Of a DNA stretch of 5,565 bases, positions 1-5,565 are shown piece by piece. The notes under the pieces are model-generated. The model was given only the letters and a program-made list of their open reading frames with translations. It was not told the origin of the DNA and did no database searches. Both the position numbers and the translations under genes were made by a program. Source of the DNA: Pseudomonadota bacterium (GTDB lineage Bacteria > Myxococcota > Polyangia > GCA-2747355 > JACKDQ01); the NCBI GenBank assembly GCA_030591195.1, contig JAUVBO010000263.1, forward strand, positions 1 to 5,565. The letters are read 5' to 3'. The number at the start of each line of letters is the position of its first letter. Position 1 is the first letter of the stretch.

Positions 1-13
1 CTAACGTGTTGCC

Positions 14-1069
14 GTGAGACCATCGACCGATCGACGATGCCGCTCTCTCCCTGGCTGGCTCGTGCCGCTGAGCACCCTGCTGGTCGCCCTGGTGGCCGCC
101 GGCGCGTGCCCCGCAGATCAGCGGTTGCTCGACGGTGGCGCCGACAGCCTCGTCGCCGTCGACCGGGACCACGGCACACCGATCGACGCCCGCGACGATG
201 GCCGGCTGGCGGCCGACGCTGGCGAGGATCCGCGGCTGACGATCATGGTTATCTCCGACACGCACGTCAGGGAGCCCGACCACCCGGACTCGCTCCGGCT
301 GGCCGAGGCGGTCGATCGGCTCGAGCGGGGCGACCACTACCCGAAGGTCGACCTGCTGATGATCACCGGCGACCTCGTCGACTCGATGTGGGCTGATTCG
401 ATCTGGACCGGGAACGAGGGGCCGCAGGCCACCGCCGAGCGGAGCCGGCTGAAGACCGCGGTGGCCCTGCTCGACCAGCTGTCGATCCCCTACCTGCCGG
501 TGATCGGCAACCACGAGTATTACCTCGCCCCGGGCAAGTACGCCCGGACCGCCGCGCAGGCCGATCACGTAGCCACCGTCTGGAAGCAGCTCACCGGCCG
601 CGAGACCTACTACCACGTCGACCGGGGTGGCTTCCGGCTGGTGGTGCTCGACAGCGCCCGCGGCTGGTGCCTCCGTGACCAGCGCTTCGACCCGGCCCAG
701 ATCGAGTGGCTCGAGACCGAGGTCTTCGACACCGAGCTGCCGGTGCTGCTCTTTCTGCACCACCCGATCCGCACCGACCACGAGCTGCAGTGGGACCTCC
801 TCAGCCACGCGATCCCCCGCGAGGACGCGCCGCGCTTCTTCGAGCTGCTCGAGGCTCACGCAGGGCAAATCCGCGCGATCTTCGTCGGCCACGGCCACCT
901 CTGGGTCAGAGACACCCTCGGCACGATCCCGGTCTACGAGACACCCTCGTTCGGCAAGCACCTGCCCCACCCGGACCGCTACCACCTCTGCCGCCTCGAT
1001 GGCGAGCGGGGCACGGTTGAGATCGTGCAGGGCCGCGAGGCGCCCTACATCGAGGCCTCGGGGTTGTGA
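14..1069 (+). CDS. Exported calcineurin-like metallophosphoesterase, probable lipoprotein
   Basis: This 351-residue protein is predicted to hydrolyse a phosphoester outside the cytoplasm; the substrate cannot be read from the sequence. All five metallophosphoesterase motifs are present in order: SDTH (81-84), GDLVD (119-123), GNHE (165-168), HH (249-250) and GHGH (292-295). These supply the Asp, His and Asn ligands of a two-metal centre. The segment LDSARGW...DPAQIEWLE (212-234) resembles the CpdA/Icc-like phosphodiesterase branch. The N-terminus has an Arg-rich start, a hydrophobic run (about 15-31) and a Cys at 32 within AAGAC, a weak lipobox, followed by an Asp-rich linker (about 40-74). 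The start is GTG; an in-frame TAA at 2-4 excludes an earlier start. A GTG at 62 is possible but would remove the basic n-region. No clear ribosome binding site is seen. The family call is firm; lipidation is an inference, and a cleaved secreted protein is the alternative. Confidence 0.9.
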   Translation: MRPSTDRRCRSLPGWLVPLSTLLVALVAAGACPADQRLLDGGADSLVAVDRDHGTPIDARDDGRLAADAGEDPRLTIMVISDTHVREPDHPDSLRLAEAVDRLERGDHYPKVDLLMITGDLVDSMWADSIWTGNEGPQATAERSRLKTAVALLDQLSIPYLPVIGNHEYYLAPGKYARTAAQADHVATVWKQLTGRETYYHVDRGGFRLVVLDSARGWCLRDQRFDPAQIEWLETEVFDTELPVLLFLHHPIRTDHELQWDLLSHAIPREDAPRFFELLEAHAGQIRAIFVGHGHLWVRDTLGTIPVYETPSFGKHLPHPDRYHLCRLDGERGTVEIVQGREAPYIEASGL

Positions 1070-1242
1070 GCGCGTCGGATCGCCGGCGAAGGCGTCGATC
1101 GCGGCGAGGCGCACGATCCCCTCGAGCATGCATCGCGTTCAGCTAATCACCAACCGCGCCGCCTTTCTGAGAGGGTGTGGACGCCAACGGCCGCCCTCGC
1201 TACATTCCGCCCCAGCCGCGCGCCTGCGTCCAGGCGTGCCGG

Positions 1243-1249
1243 GGAGGAG
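1243..1249 (+). promoter_or_regulatory. Ribosome binding site of the DUF1015 gene
   Basis: GGAGGAG is a strong match to the anti-Shine-Dalgarno sequence. The 12-base gap to the ATG at 1262 is longer than usual, but this is the only purine-rich motif in the area, and it supports the ATG over the upstream GTG at 1175. Confidence 0.6.
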
Positions 1250-1261
1250 CGAGACCAACGC

Positions 1262-2590
1262 ATGCGCAGGTACGAGTCAGCCGGAATCGCCGTGTCCGAG
1301 GTACTGCTGCCGAAGGCCGGCACCACCCTCGAAAAATGGGCCGTCGTCGCCTGCGACCAGTACACCTCCCAGCCCGAGTACTGGCAGCAGGTCGGTCGGC
1401 TGGTGGGCGACGCGCCCTCGACCCTGCGGATGATCTACCCGGAGGTCTATCTCGGCGACCGCGACCGCGATCAGCGCATCGCGGGCATCCGCGAGTCGAT
1501 GTCGCGTTACCTCGACCAGGGCGTGCTCGAGCCCCGTGACGGCATCGTCTACGTCGAGCGCCAGACGGGCAACCGGGTTCGCAAGGGCCTGGTGCTCTGC
1601 GTCGACCTCGAGGCCTACGACTACACCAAGGGCTCGGCGAGCCTGATCCGGGCCACCGAGGGGACGATCCTCGACCGGCTGCCACCGCGGGTAGCGATCC
1701 GCGAGGGCGCCCCGCTCGAGCTACCCCACATCATGGTGCTGATCGACGATCCGGACGACACGGTGATCGGCCAGCTGTCCACCCGCCGTGACAAGCTCGA
1801 GCCGCTCTACGACTTCGAGCTGATGAAGGGCTCGGGCCGCGTCGCGGGCTACCTCGTCGGCGACCGCGCCCTCGAGCAGCAGCTGGTGGCTGCCCTCGAG
1901 CAGCTGGCCGACCCGGCAGCGTTTTCGGCCCGCTACGGTCTCGATCGCGAGCGACCGGTGCTGCTGCACGCGATGGGCGACGGCAACCACTCGCTGGCCA
2001 CGGCCAAGGCGATCTGGGAGGAGATCAAGCAGAACGCCGGCGACGCGCAGGCAGTGCTCGACAGCCCGGCCCGTCATGCCCTGGTCGAGCTGGTCAACGT
2101 CCACGACCCCGCGCTTTCGTTCGAGCCGATCCACCGGGTGCTGTTCAACGTCGAGCTCGATCTGGTGGGCGAGCTGCGCGCGGTCTTCGGCCCGCGGCTG
2201 ACCGCCCGCGAGGTTTCCTCGCTCGACGAGATGACCGCCGAGGTCGACGAGCAGGTGCCGGGACGTCATCGCTTCGGCGTCGTCCACCGCTCGGCCTTCG
2301 CCGTGATCGAGGTGGCCGAGCCCGAGGCCAACCTCGCCGCCGGCACCCTGCAGGGATTCCTCGACGGCTTCCTCGCTGGCGGTGGGGCCAAGGAGGTCGA
2401 CTACGTCCACGGGACCGACGCCGTGGTCAGCCTGGCGCACCAGGCCGGCAACATCGGGCTCTACCTGCCGGCGATGAGCAAGCAGGAGCTGTTCAAGACC
2501 GTGATCCTCGATGGCGCCCTGCCCCGCAAGACGTTCTCGATGGGCGAGGCCCACGAGAAGCGCTTCTACATCGAGTGCCGCCGTCTTTGA
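1262..2590 (+). CDS. DUF1015-family conserved protein (COG4198-like)
   Basis: This 442-residue protein is recognised as a full-length DUF1015 member by motifs I recall for the family: CDQYTSQPEYW (31-41), SLIRATEG (127-134), ELPHIMVLIDD (153-163), GDGNHSLATAK (239-249), DYVHGTDAV (380-388), and a highly conserved C-terminus with LPAM (402-405), DGALPRKTFSMGEA (417-430) and EKRFYIECR (432-440). No signal peptide or membrane segment is seen, so it should be cytoplasmic. The biochemical role is not established to my knowledge. In other bacteria I recall members beside serine-biosynthesis genes, but none is visible here. The ATG was chosen because family similarity begins within a few residues and a GGAGGAG lies at 1243-1249, about 12 bases upstream, which is rather far. 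The open frame extends back to a GTG at 1175, but that stretch does not look like protein. The gene stands alone, 192 bases after the phosphoesterase gene, so it probably has its own promoter. Confidence 0.92.
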   Translation: MRRYESAGIAVSEVLLPKAGTTLEKWAVVACDQYTSQPEYWQQVGRLVGDAPSTLRMIYPEVYLGDRDRDQRIAGIRESMSRYLDQGVLEPRDGIVYVERQTGNRVRKGLVLCVDLEAYDYTKGSASLIRATEGTILDRLPPRVAIREGAPLELPHIMVLIDDPDDTVIGQLSTRRDKLEPLYDFELMKGSGRVAGYLVGDRALEQQLVAALEQLADPAAFSARYGLDRERPVLLHAMGDGNHSLATAKAIWEEIKQNAGDAQAVLDSPARHALVELVNVHDPALSFEPIHRVLFNVELDLVGELRAVFGPRLTAREVSSLDEMTAEVDEQVPGRHRFGVVHRSAFAVIEVAEPEANLAAGTLQGFLDGFLAGGGAKEVDYVHGTDAVVSLAHQAGNIGLYLPAMSKQELFKTVILDGALPRKTFSMGEAHEKRFYIECRRL

Positions 2591-2683
2591 CCGCTGCCCA
2601 CCCTCCAGCGGGCCAACGCCCCCACCTGCACCGTGAGCGAGTGCACACGTCAGTCCTCAGCCGGGTGACGACCGCGTTGCAGT

Positions 2684-2731
2684 TTCTGTCGACCGAGCCG
2701 CCAACCTGTGCTCAGCATTGGACTTCTGTCG
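2684..2731 (+). repeat. Pair of 8-base direct repeats upstream of the candidate promoter
   Basis: TTCTGTCG occurs at 2684-2691 and again at 2724-2731, 40 bases apart start to start (close to four helical turns). They sit about 15-60 bases upstream of the -24 element. They could be activator half-sites, but the distance is shorter than typical for sigma-54 enhancers and no inverted copy is present. Confidence 0.3.
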
Positions 2732-2743
2732 GCGAACTGGATC

Positions 2744-2759
2744 TGGCTCGACGCTTGCT
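2744..2759 (+). promoter_or_regulatory. Candidate sigma-54 (-24/-12) promoter of the repeat lipoprotein gene
   Basis: The sequence TGGCTCG-ACGC-TTGCT matches the RpoN consensus TGGCACG-N4-TTGCW at every fixed position except one (A to T in the -24 element). The diagnostic GG and GC dinucleotides (2745-2746 and 2757-2758) are exactly 10 bases apart. A pyrimidine precedes the -24 box and a purine follows it, as in the extended consensus. Transcription would start near 2770, leaving a leader of about 78 bases before the ATG at 2848. The element lies in a non-coding spacer, in the correct orientation. If it is real, expression would need an enhancer-binding activator. The match was found by eye, so chance occurrence in GC-rich DNA remains possible. 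Confidence 0.5.
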
Positions 2760-2834
2760 TGCCCGGGACTGACGCGTGCGGCCGTCGTGCGCCGAGCTGC
2801 CAGCCAAAGTAAGAAGGGTGCCGACCAACGTCAG

Positions 2835-2840
2835 AAGGGG
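2835..2840 (+). promoter_or_regulatory. Ribosome binding site of the repeat lipoprotein gene
   Basis: AAGGGG lies 7 bases before the ATG at 2848. This spacing and the signal peptide that begins directly at that ATG fix the start, in preference to the in-frame GTG at 2776 or the ATG at 2863. A similar AGAAGGG at 2812-2818 has no suitably spaced start codon after it. Confidence 0.7.
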
Positions 2841-2847
2841 TCGTGGG

Positions 2848-5364
2848 ATGAAACGCCAAATCATGAGCCGAAGGGCACTGAACCTGTTGCTGTCCGCTGC
2901 GCTGTTAGGCCTGCTCACCGCTGGTTGCGGTGGCAGCGACTACACCACCGTCGATACCGGCCCGACCGTCGATCAGGGCGAAGCGCCGGACCAAGGCGAG
3001 ACGCCCGACCAGGGTGAGATTCCCGATCAGGGGGGAATTCCCCTGCCCGACCAGGGAACGACGCCCGACCAGGGTCCGACGCCCGATCAGGGACCGACGC
3101 CCGATCAGGGACCGACGCCCGACCAGGGTCCGACGCCCGATCTGGGGACGCCCACCGGCGATCCGGACCGCTGCTCAGGCGCGAAGGTCGTCACCCTCAC
3201 CAACGGCAAGGCCACCATCAACGGTGACACGGCCCTGTACAGCGACGAGTACGCGACGCTGAAGTGCGCCACGAGCGCCCTCGACGGGCCCCAGGCCTAC
3301 TACCGGTTCACGGCGACCAAGGACCAGTGGTACAAGCTGACCCTCGCCTCGACCTTCTCGGCCTACCTCTACGCCTTCACCTCGGCCAGCTGCACCGAGG
3401 CCGACATCACAGCCGACTGCAGCAGCGGCGGCCTGACCGGCAAGGTCTCCTCGTTCATCTCGGCCAACAAGCCCGAGTCGATCTACTTCAAGGCGCCCCA
3501 GGACGGGCCGCTGTTCGTCGCCGTCGATAGCACGTCCGCTACCTCGGCGGGCCAGTTCACCCTGGAGATCGAGGCGATCACGCTGCCGACCAACGGCACC
3601 TGCGCCGGGGCTAGCCCGCTGGTCCTGGCCAATGGCAGCGCGGTGGTCGAGGGCGACACCGGCCCCGAGATCACCCCCGACGAGCTCGCGACGCTCAAGT
3701 GCGGCACGGCCAGCGCCTTCGACGGACCACAGGCCTACTACACGTTCACGGCCACCGCGGGCAAGGCGTACCTGATCACGGTCAGCGCCGACTCGGCCTC
3801 GTCGATCTACTTCTACGTCTTCGGCGATAGCTGCGTCGAGGCCAACATCGAGGCCGCCTGCGACAGCGACGGTGTCGCGGGCGCGGTGCTGACCTCGTCG
3901 ATCACGTCGGCTGCCAGCAAGTCGATGGTCTTCGCCCCGGCGGTCGCCGGCACCTACACCGTCGCGGTCGACAGCAAGATCGACAGCGCCCACGGCGGCT
4001 TCACGCTGCAGATCGACGAGATCACCCCGCCGGCCAACGACCGCTGCGCCCAGGCCCAGCTGGTGACCCTCAGCGGGGGCAAGGCGGCGGTCTCGGGAGA
4101 CACCATCGGCGCCACGGACGAGTATGCCACCCTGCGCTGCAAGCCGAGCGGCGCGGTCACCACCTCCGCGACCTTCGACGGCCCCCAGGTCTACTACCGC
4201 TTCGCCGGCACCAAGGACCAGTGGTACCGGGTGACCCTCGACAGCACCTTCACCGCCTACGTCTACGCCTTCACCAGCGGCTGCGCCGAGGCGCAGATCC
4301 TGGCCGACTGTCAGAGCGGCGGCGCCACCGGCGAGGCCTCGACCAGCATCGCCCTGCGCAAGCCCGAGGCGATCTACTTCAAGGCGCCAGCCGACGGCGA
4401 CGTCCACCTCGCCGTCGACAGCACGATAACGACGCTCTTCGGCTCGTTCGTGATGACCATCGAGGAGATGGCCGCGCCGCAGAACGGCAGCTGCGCCCAG
4501 GCCGAGCAGGTGACACTGACCGGCGGCTCGACGACGATCCACGGCGACCTGAGCCTGCACCTGACCCCCGACGAGTTCGCCACGCTCAAGTGCAAGGGCA
4601 GCGGCCAGCTCAGCACCACGACCCTCGACGGCCCGCAGGCCTACTACCGCTTCACCGCCAACAAGAACCAGTGGTACAAGGCCGTCGCCAGCTCCGACTT
4701 CTCGGGCTACCTCTACTTCTTCACCCAGGGCTGCGCCGAGGCGCAGATCCTCACCGACTGCAACAGCCTCGGCGCCACCGGCGAGACCTCGGGCGTCTTC
4801 TCCAACAGCTCGCCGCGGGCGGTCTACTTCCAGGCCCCGGCCGACGGCGACGCCTACCTCGCCGTCGATACCACCTCCAACGCCTACTTCGGCCGGCTGG
4901 CCGTCGAGCTCGAGACCATCGCCGCGCCGACCAACGGCACCTGCGCCGGCGCCAAGGCGCTGAGCCTGACCACCGGCTCGGCGATGGCCACCGGCGACAT
5001 CGGACCGAAGATCACCCCCGACGAGTTCGCAGCGGTCAAGTGCGGCAAGACCAGCGCCCTCGACGGACCCCAGGCCTACTACCGCTTCACGGCCGTGGGC
5101 GGCGCGCAGTACCGGATCACCCTCACTCCGACCGCCTCCTCGTCGCTCTACTTCTACGTCTTCGGCGCAACCTGCACCGAGGCCGACATCGAGGCTGACT
5201 GCGCCAGCACCGGTGTCGACGGAGCGGTGAGCACCTCGGTCACCTTCGGCAACAGCAGGTCGCTGGTCTTCGCGCCCGCGGTCGGGGGCAACTACACCAT
5301 CGCCGTCGACAAGACGAGCGACAGCAGCTACGGCGAGTTCAACCTGTTGGTCGAACAGCTCTAG
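2848..5364 (+). CDS. Surface lipoprotein with PDQG linker and five Cys-rich tandem domains
   Basis: This 838-residue exported protein has a clear modular plan. Residues 1-27 form a lipoprotein signal peptide: basic start (KR, RR), hydrophobic core LNLLLSAALLGLL and lipobox LTAGC with Cys27. Position +2 is Gly, so there is no Asp retention signal of the enteric type. Residues 42-100 are a Pro-Asp-Gln-Gly linker. Residues 104-838 are five tandem domains of 143-150 residues, each ending in a beta-rich segment with AVD(S/T/K) and a Gly-Phe-type strand. They resemble pre-peptidase C-terminal (PPC)-like beta-sandwich modules of secreted myxobacterial proteins; this assignment rests on pattern only. 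Each domain has four cysteines, giving 20 plus the lipid Cys and no others, which suggests two disulfides per domain. There is no protease or other catalytic motif. A role in adhesion or cell-surface display is plausible but unproven. It is preceded by a candidate sigma-54 promoter and followed after 33 bases by a convergent gene. Confidence 0.9.
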   Translation: MKRQIMSRRALNLLLSAALLGLLTAGCGGSDYTTVDTGPTVDQGEAPDQGETPDQGEIPDQGGIPLPDQGTTPDQGPTPDQGPTPDQGPTPDQGPTPDLGTPTGDPDRCSGAKVVTLTNGKATINGDTALYSDEYATLKCATSALDGPQAYYRFTATKDQWYKLTLASTFSAYLYAFTSASCTEADITADCSSGGLTGKVSSFISANKPESIYFKAPQDGPLFVAVDSTSATSAGQFTLEIEAITLPTNGTCAGASPLVLANGSAVVEGDTGPEITPDELATLKCGTASAFDGPQAYYTFTATAGKAYLITVSADSASSIYFYVFGDSCVEANIEAACDSDGVAGAVLTSSITSAASKSMVFAPAVAGTYTVAVDSKIDSAHGGFTLQIDEITPPANDRCAQAQLVTLSGGKAAVSGDTIGATDEYATLRCKPSGAVTTSATFDGPQVYYRFAGTKDQWYRVTLDSTFTAYVYAFTSGCAEAQILADCQSGGATGEASTSIALRKPEAIYFKAPADGDVHLAVDSTITTLFGSFVMTIEEMAAPQNGSCAQAEQVTLTGGSTTIHGDLSLHLTPDEFATLKCKGSGQLSTTTLDGPQAYYRFTANKNQWYKAVASSDFSGYLYFFTQGCAEAQILTDCNSLGATGETSGVFSNSSPRAVYFQAPADGDAYLAVDTTSNAYFGRLAVELETIAAPTNGTCAGAKALSLTTGSAMATGDIGPKITPDEFAAVKCGKTSALDGPQAYYRFTAVGGAQYRITLTPTASSSLYFYVFGATCTEADIEADCASTGVDGAVSTSVTFGNSRSLVFAPAVGGNYTIAVDKTSDSSYGEFNLLVEQL
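2971..3147 (+). repeat. Tandem PDQG-coding minisatellite (linker of the lipoprotein)
   Basis: Nine DQG units and a final DLG repeat with a six-residue (18-base) period, broken once by an eight-residue unit (GGIPLP between D60 and D68). The early units vary (VDQG, EAPDQG, ETPDQG, EIPDQG); the later ones are PTPDQG. At DNA level the units at 3079-3096 and 3097-3114 are identical, and so are 3061-3078 and 3115-3132, the two pairs differing only at two silent bases. The linker is acidic and probably extended, holding the domains away from the membrane. Such runs can change length by replication slippage. Confidence 0.9.
3157..5361 (+). repeat. Five tandem domain-length repeats (R1-R5)
   Basis: The repeats start at P/G-x-x-x-x-C: R1 3157-3585 (143 aa), R2 3586-4029 (148), R3 4030-4476 (149), R4 4477-4926 (150) and R5 4927-5361 (145). 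Shared order: Cys1, a GD turn, D-E-x-A-x-x-(K/R)-Cys2, DGPQ(A/V)YY.F, a Tyr/Phe-rich strand, Cys3-x-E-A-x-I-x-x-x-Cys4, then AVD. R1 cysteines are residues 109, 140, 182 and 191. R2 and R5 share IYFYVFG/LYFYVFG and VFAPAV. R1, R3 and R4 share DQWY/NQWY and (I/V)YF(K/Q)AP. Exact DNA copies remain: 23 bases at 4279-4301 and 4729-4751 (R3/R4, 450 bases apart), and 21 bases at 3806-3826 and 5147-5167 (R2/R5). Confidence 0.92.
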
Positions 5365-5369
5365 GAGCT
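5357..5369. other. Small inverted repeat spanning the lipoprotein stop codon
   Basis: AGCTC and GAGCT flank the TAG stop codon at 5362-5364, giving a perfect 5-base stem with the stop codon as a 3-base loop. It is followed by only TT and has no U-tract, so it is not a convincing intrinsic terminator. It lies next to the 33-base gap between two convergent genes, where termination on both strands would be expected. Confidence 0.3.
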
Positions 5370-5397
5370 TCGCGACAGCAACCGGACCGAGCCGGCG

Positions 5398-5565
5398 CTA
5401 CTTGGTGCAGGAGCCGGGCATCACGGCCGGCATCCCGGCCTGTTCGTAAGGGGACGGGTGGGTGCCCCAGGGGTGGTCGGCGAAGAAGCGCCAGCTCGAG
5501 GCGCCGTTCGGTGGCACCGCGTGGCCCTGACCGTGATCGCAGACGAAGGCCGAGTGGCCGGCGCC
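5398..5565 (-). CDS. C-terminal fragment of a probable secreted alpha/beta hydrolase (partial)
   Basis: The bottom strand reads from the window edge through 55 codons to a TAG at 5400-5398; the start lies beyond 5565. The peptide begins GAGHSAFVCDHGQGHAVP and continues with SSWRFFADHPWG and THPSPYEQAG, ending GSCTK. The combination CDHGxGHxVP, then W-x-F-F and H-P-(W/F)-G with S-P-Y resembles the C-terminus of polyhydroxyalkanoate-depolymerase- or feruloyl-esterase-like secreted hydrolases, as I recall them in myxobacteria. One of its His residues, most likely that of GQGH, would be the catalytic His; the nucleophile and acid lie outside the window. The two cysteines fit an exported protein. 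That the stretch is coding is supported by its unlikely composition for noise and by convergence with the lipoprotein gene after 33 bases. The hydrolase name is less certain than the coding call. Confidence 0.68.
   Translation of the reverse strand, partial: GAGHSAFVCDHGQGHAVPPNGASSWRFFADHPWGTHPSPYEQAGMPAVMPGSCTK

Noticed and set aside
1078..1100. Imperfect hairpin (GATC/GATC plus GCC/GGC with a bulge) after the phosphoesterase gene
   Set aside because: The stem is interrupted and no T-run follows, so it cannot be called a terminator.
1178..1206. TGGACG-N17-TACATT as a sigma-70-like promoter for the DUF1015 gene
   Set aside because: The spacing is right but each box matches only 4 of 6 consensus bases, which is expected by chance in a 192-base spacer.
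1721..2554. 277-codon open frame on the minus strand opposite the DUF1015 gene
   Set aside because: The + strand frame is a clear DUF1015 protein along its full length. The antisense frame is open because codons ending in G or C rarely give stops in reverse.
2776..2847. Possible 24-residue N-terminal extension of the lipoprotein from a GTG at 2776
   Set aside because: It would put an Arg-rich stretch before the signal peptide, and the GTG lies almost at the predicted sigma-54 start site. The ATG at 2848 has a well-spaced AAGGGG and directly begins a signal peptide.
2575..2918. Short open frames of 65-99 codons on both strands in the spacer before the lipoprotein gene
   Set aside because: They overlap one another, lack ribosome binding sites and conserved-looking sequence, and run into the neighbouring genes.
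3175..4560. 461-codon open frame on the minus strand opposite the repeat region
   Set aside because: It is a shadow of the GC-rich, periodic lipoprotein gene. The translation is a low-complexity mix of G, A, V, R, L and D with no family motif, whereas the + strand frame has a signal peptide, ribosome binding site and domain repeats.
4221..5198. 325-codon + strand frame inside the lipoprotein gene
   Set aside because: Its product is almost entirely R, P, G, L and D, the usual +1 shadow of a GC-rich gene, with no recognisable domain.

Overview
This is a 5.6 kb, strongly GC-rich, gene-dense stretch of bacterial chromosome. It most likely comes from a myxobacterium or a related deltaproteobacterial lineage. 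The grounds are codons that end mostly in G or C, two genes with lipoprotein-type signal peptides followed by Asp/Pro/Gly-rich linkers (one a run of 'TPDQG' units), a multi-repeat Cys-rich secreted protein, and a good sigma-54-type promoter match. The lineage is inferred from style, not from a marker gene.

Layout: (1) 14-1069, +, an exported, probably lipid-anchored calcineurin-like metallophosphoesterase with all five metal-binding motifs. (2) 1262-2590, +, a complete DUF1015-family protein, conserved but without a securely known function and predicted cytoplasmic. (3) 2591-2847, a 257-base spacer with a near-consensus -24/-12 (sigma-54) element at 2744-2759 and an 8-base direct repeat upstream of it. 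(4) 2848-5364, +, an 838-residue lipoprotein: signal peptide, 'PDQG' linker, then five tandem domains of about 145 residues, each with four conserved cysteines. (5) 5398-5565, -, the last 55 codons of a convergent gene running off the right edge, resembling the C-terminus of a secreted alpha/beta hydrolase.

Three of the four genes look exported, so the window reads as an envelope or secretome region with a DUF1015 housekeeping-type gene embedded in it. The + strand genes are separated by 192 and 257 bases, so they are probably separate transcription units, and nothing in the sequence ties them into one pathway. I saw no RNA gene, CRISPR array, insertion sequence, integrase or attachment site. 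No clearly new multi-gene system is visible. The most notable elements are the mosaic five-repeat lipoprotein and its candidate sigma-54 promoter.
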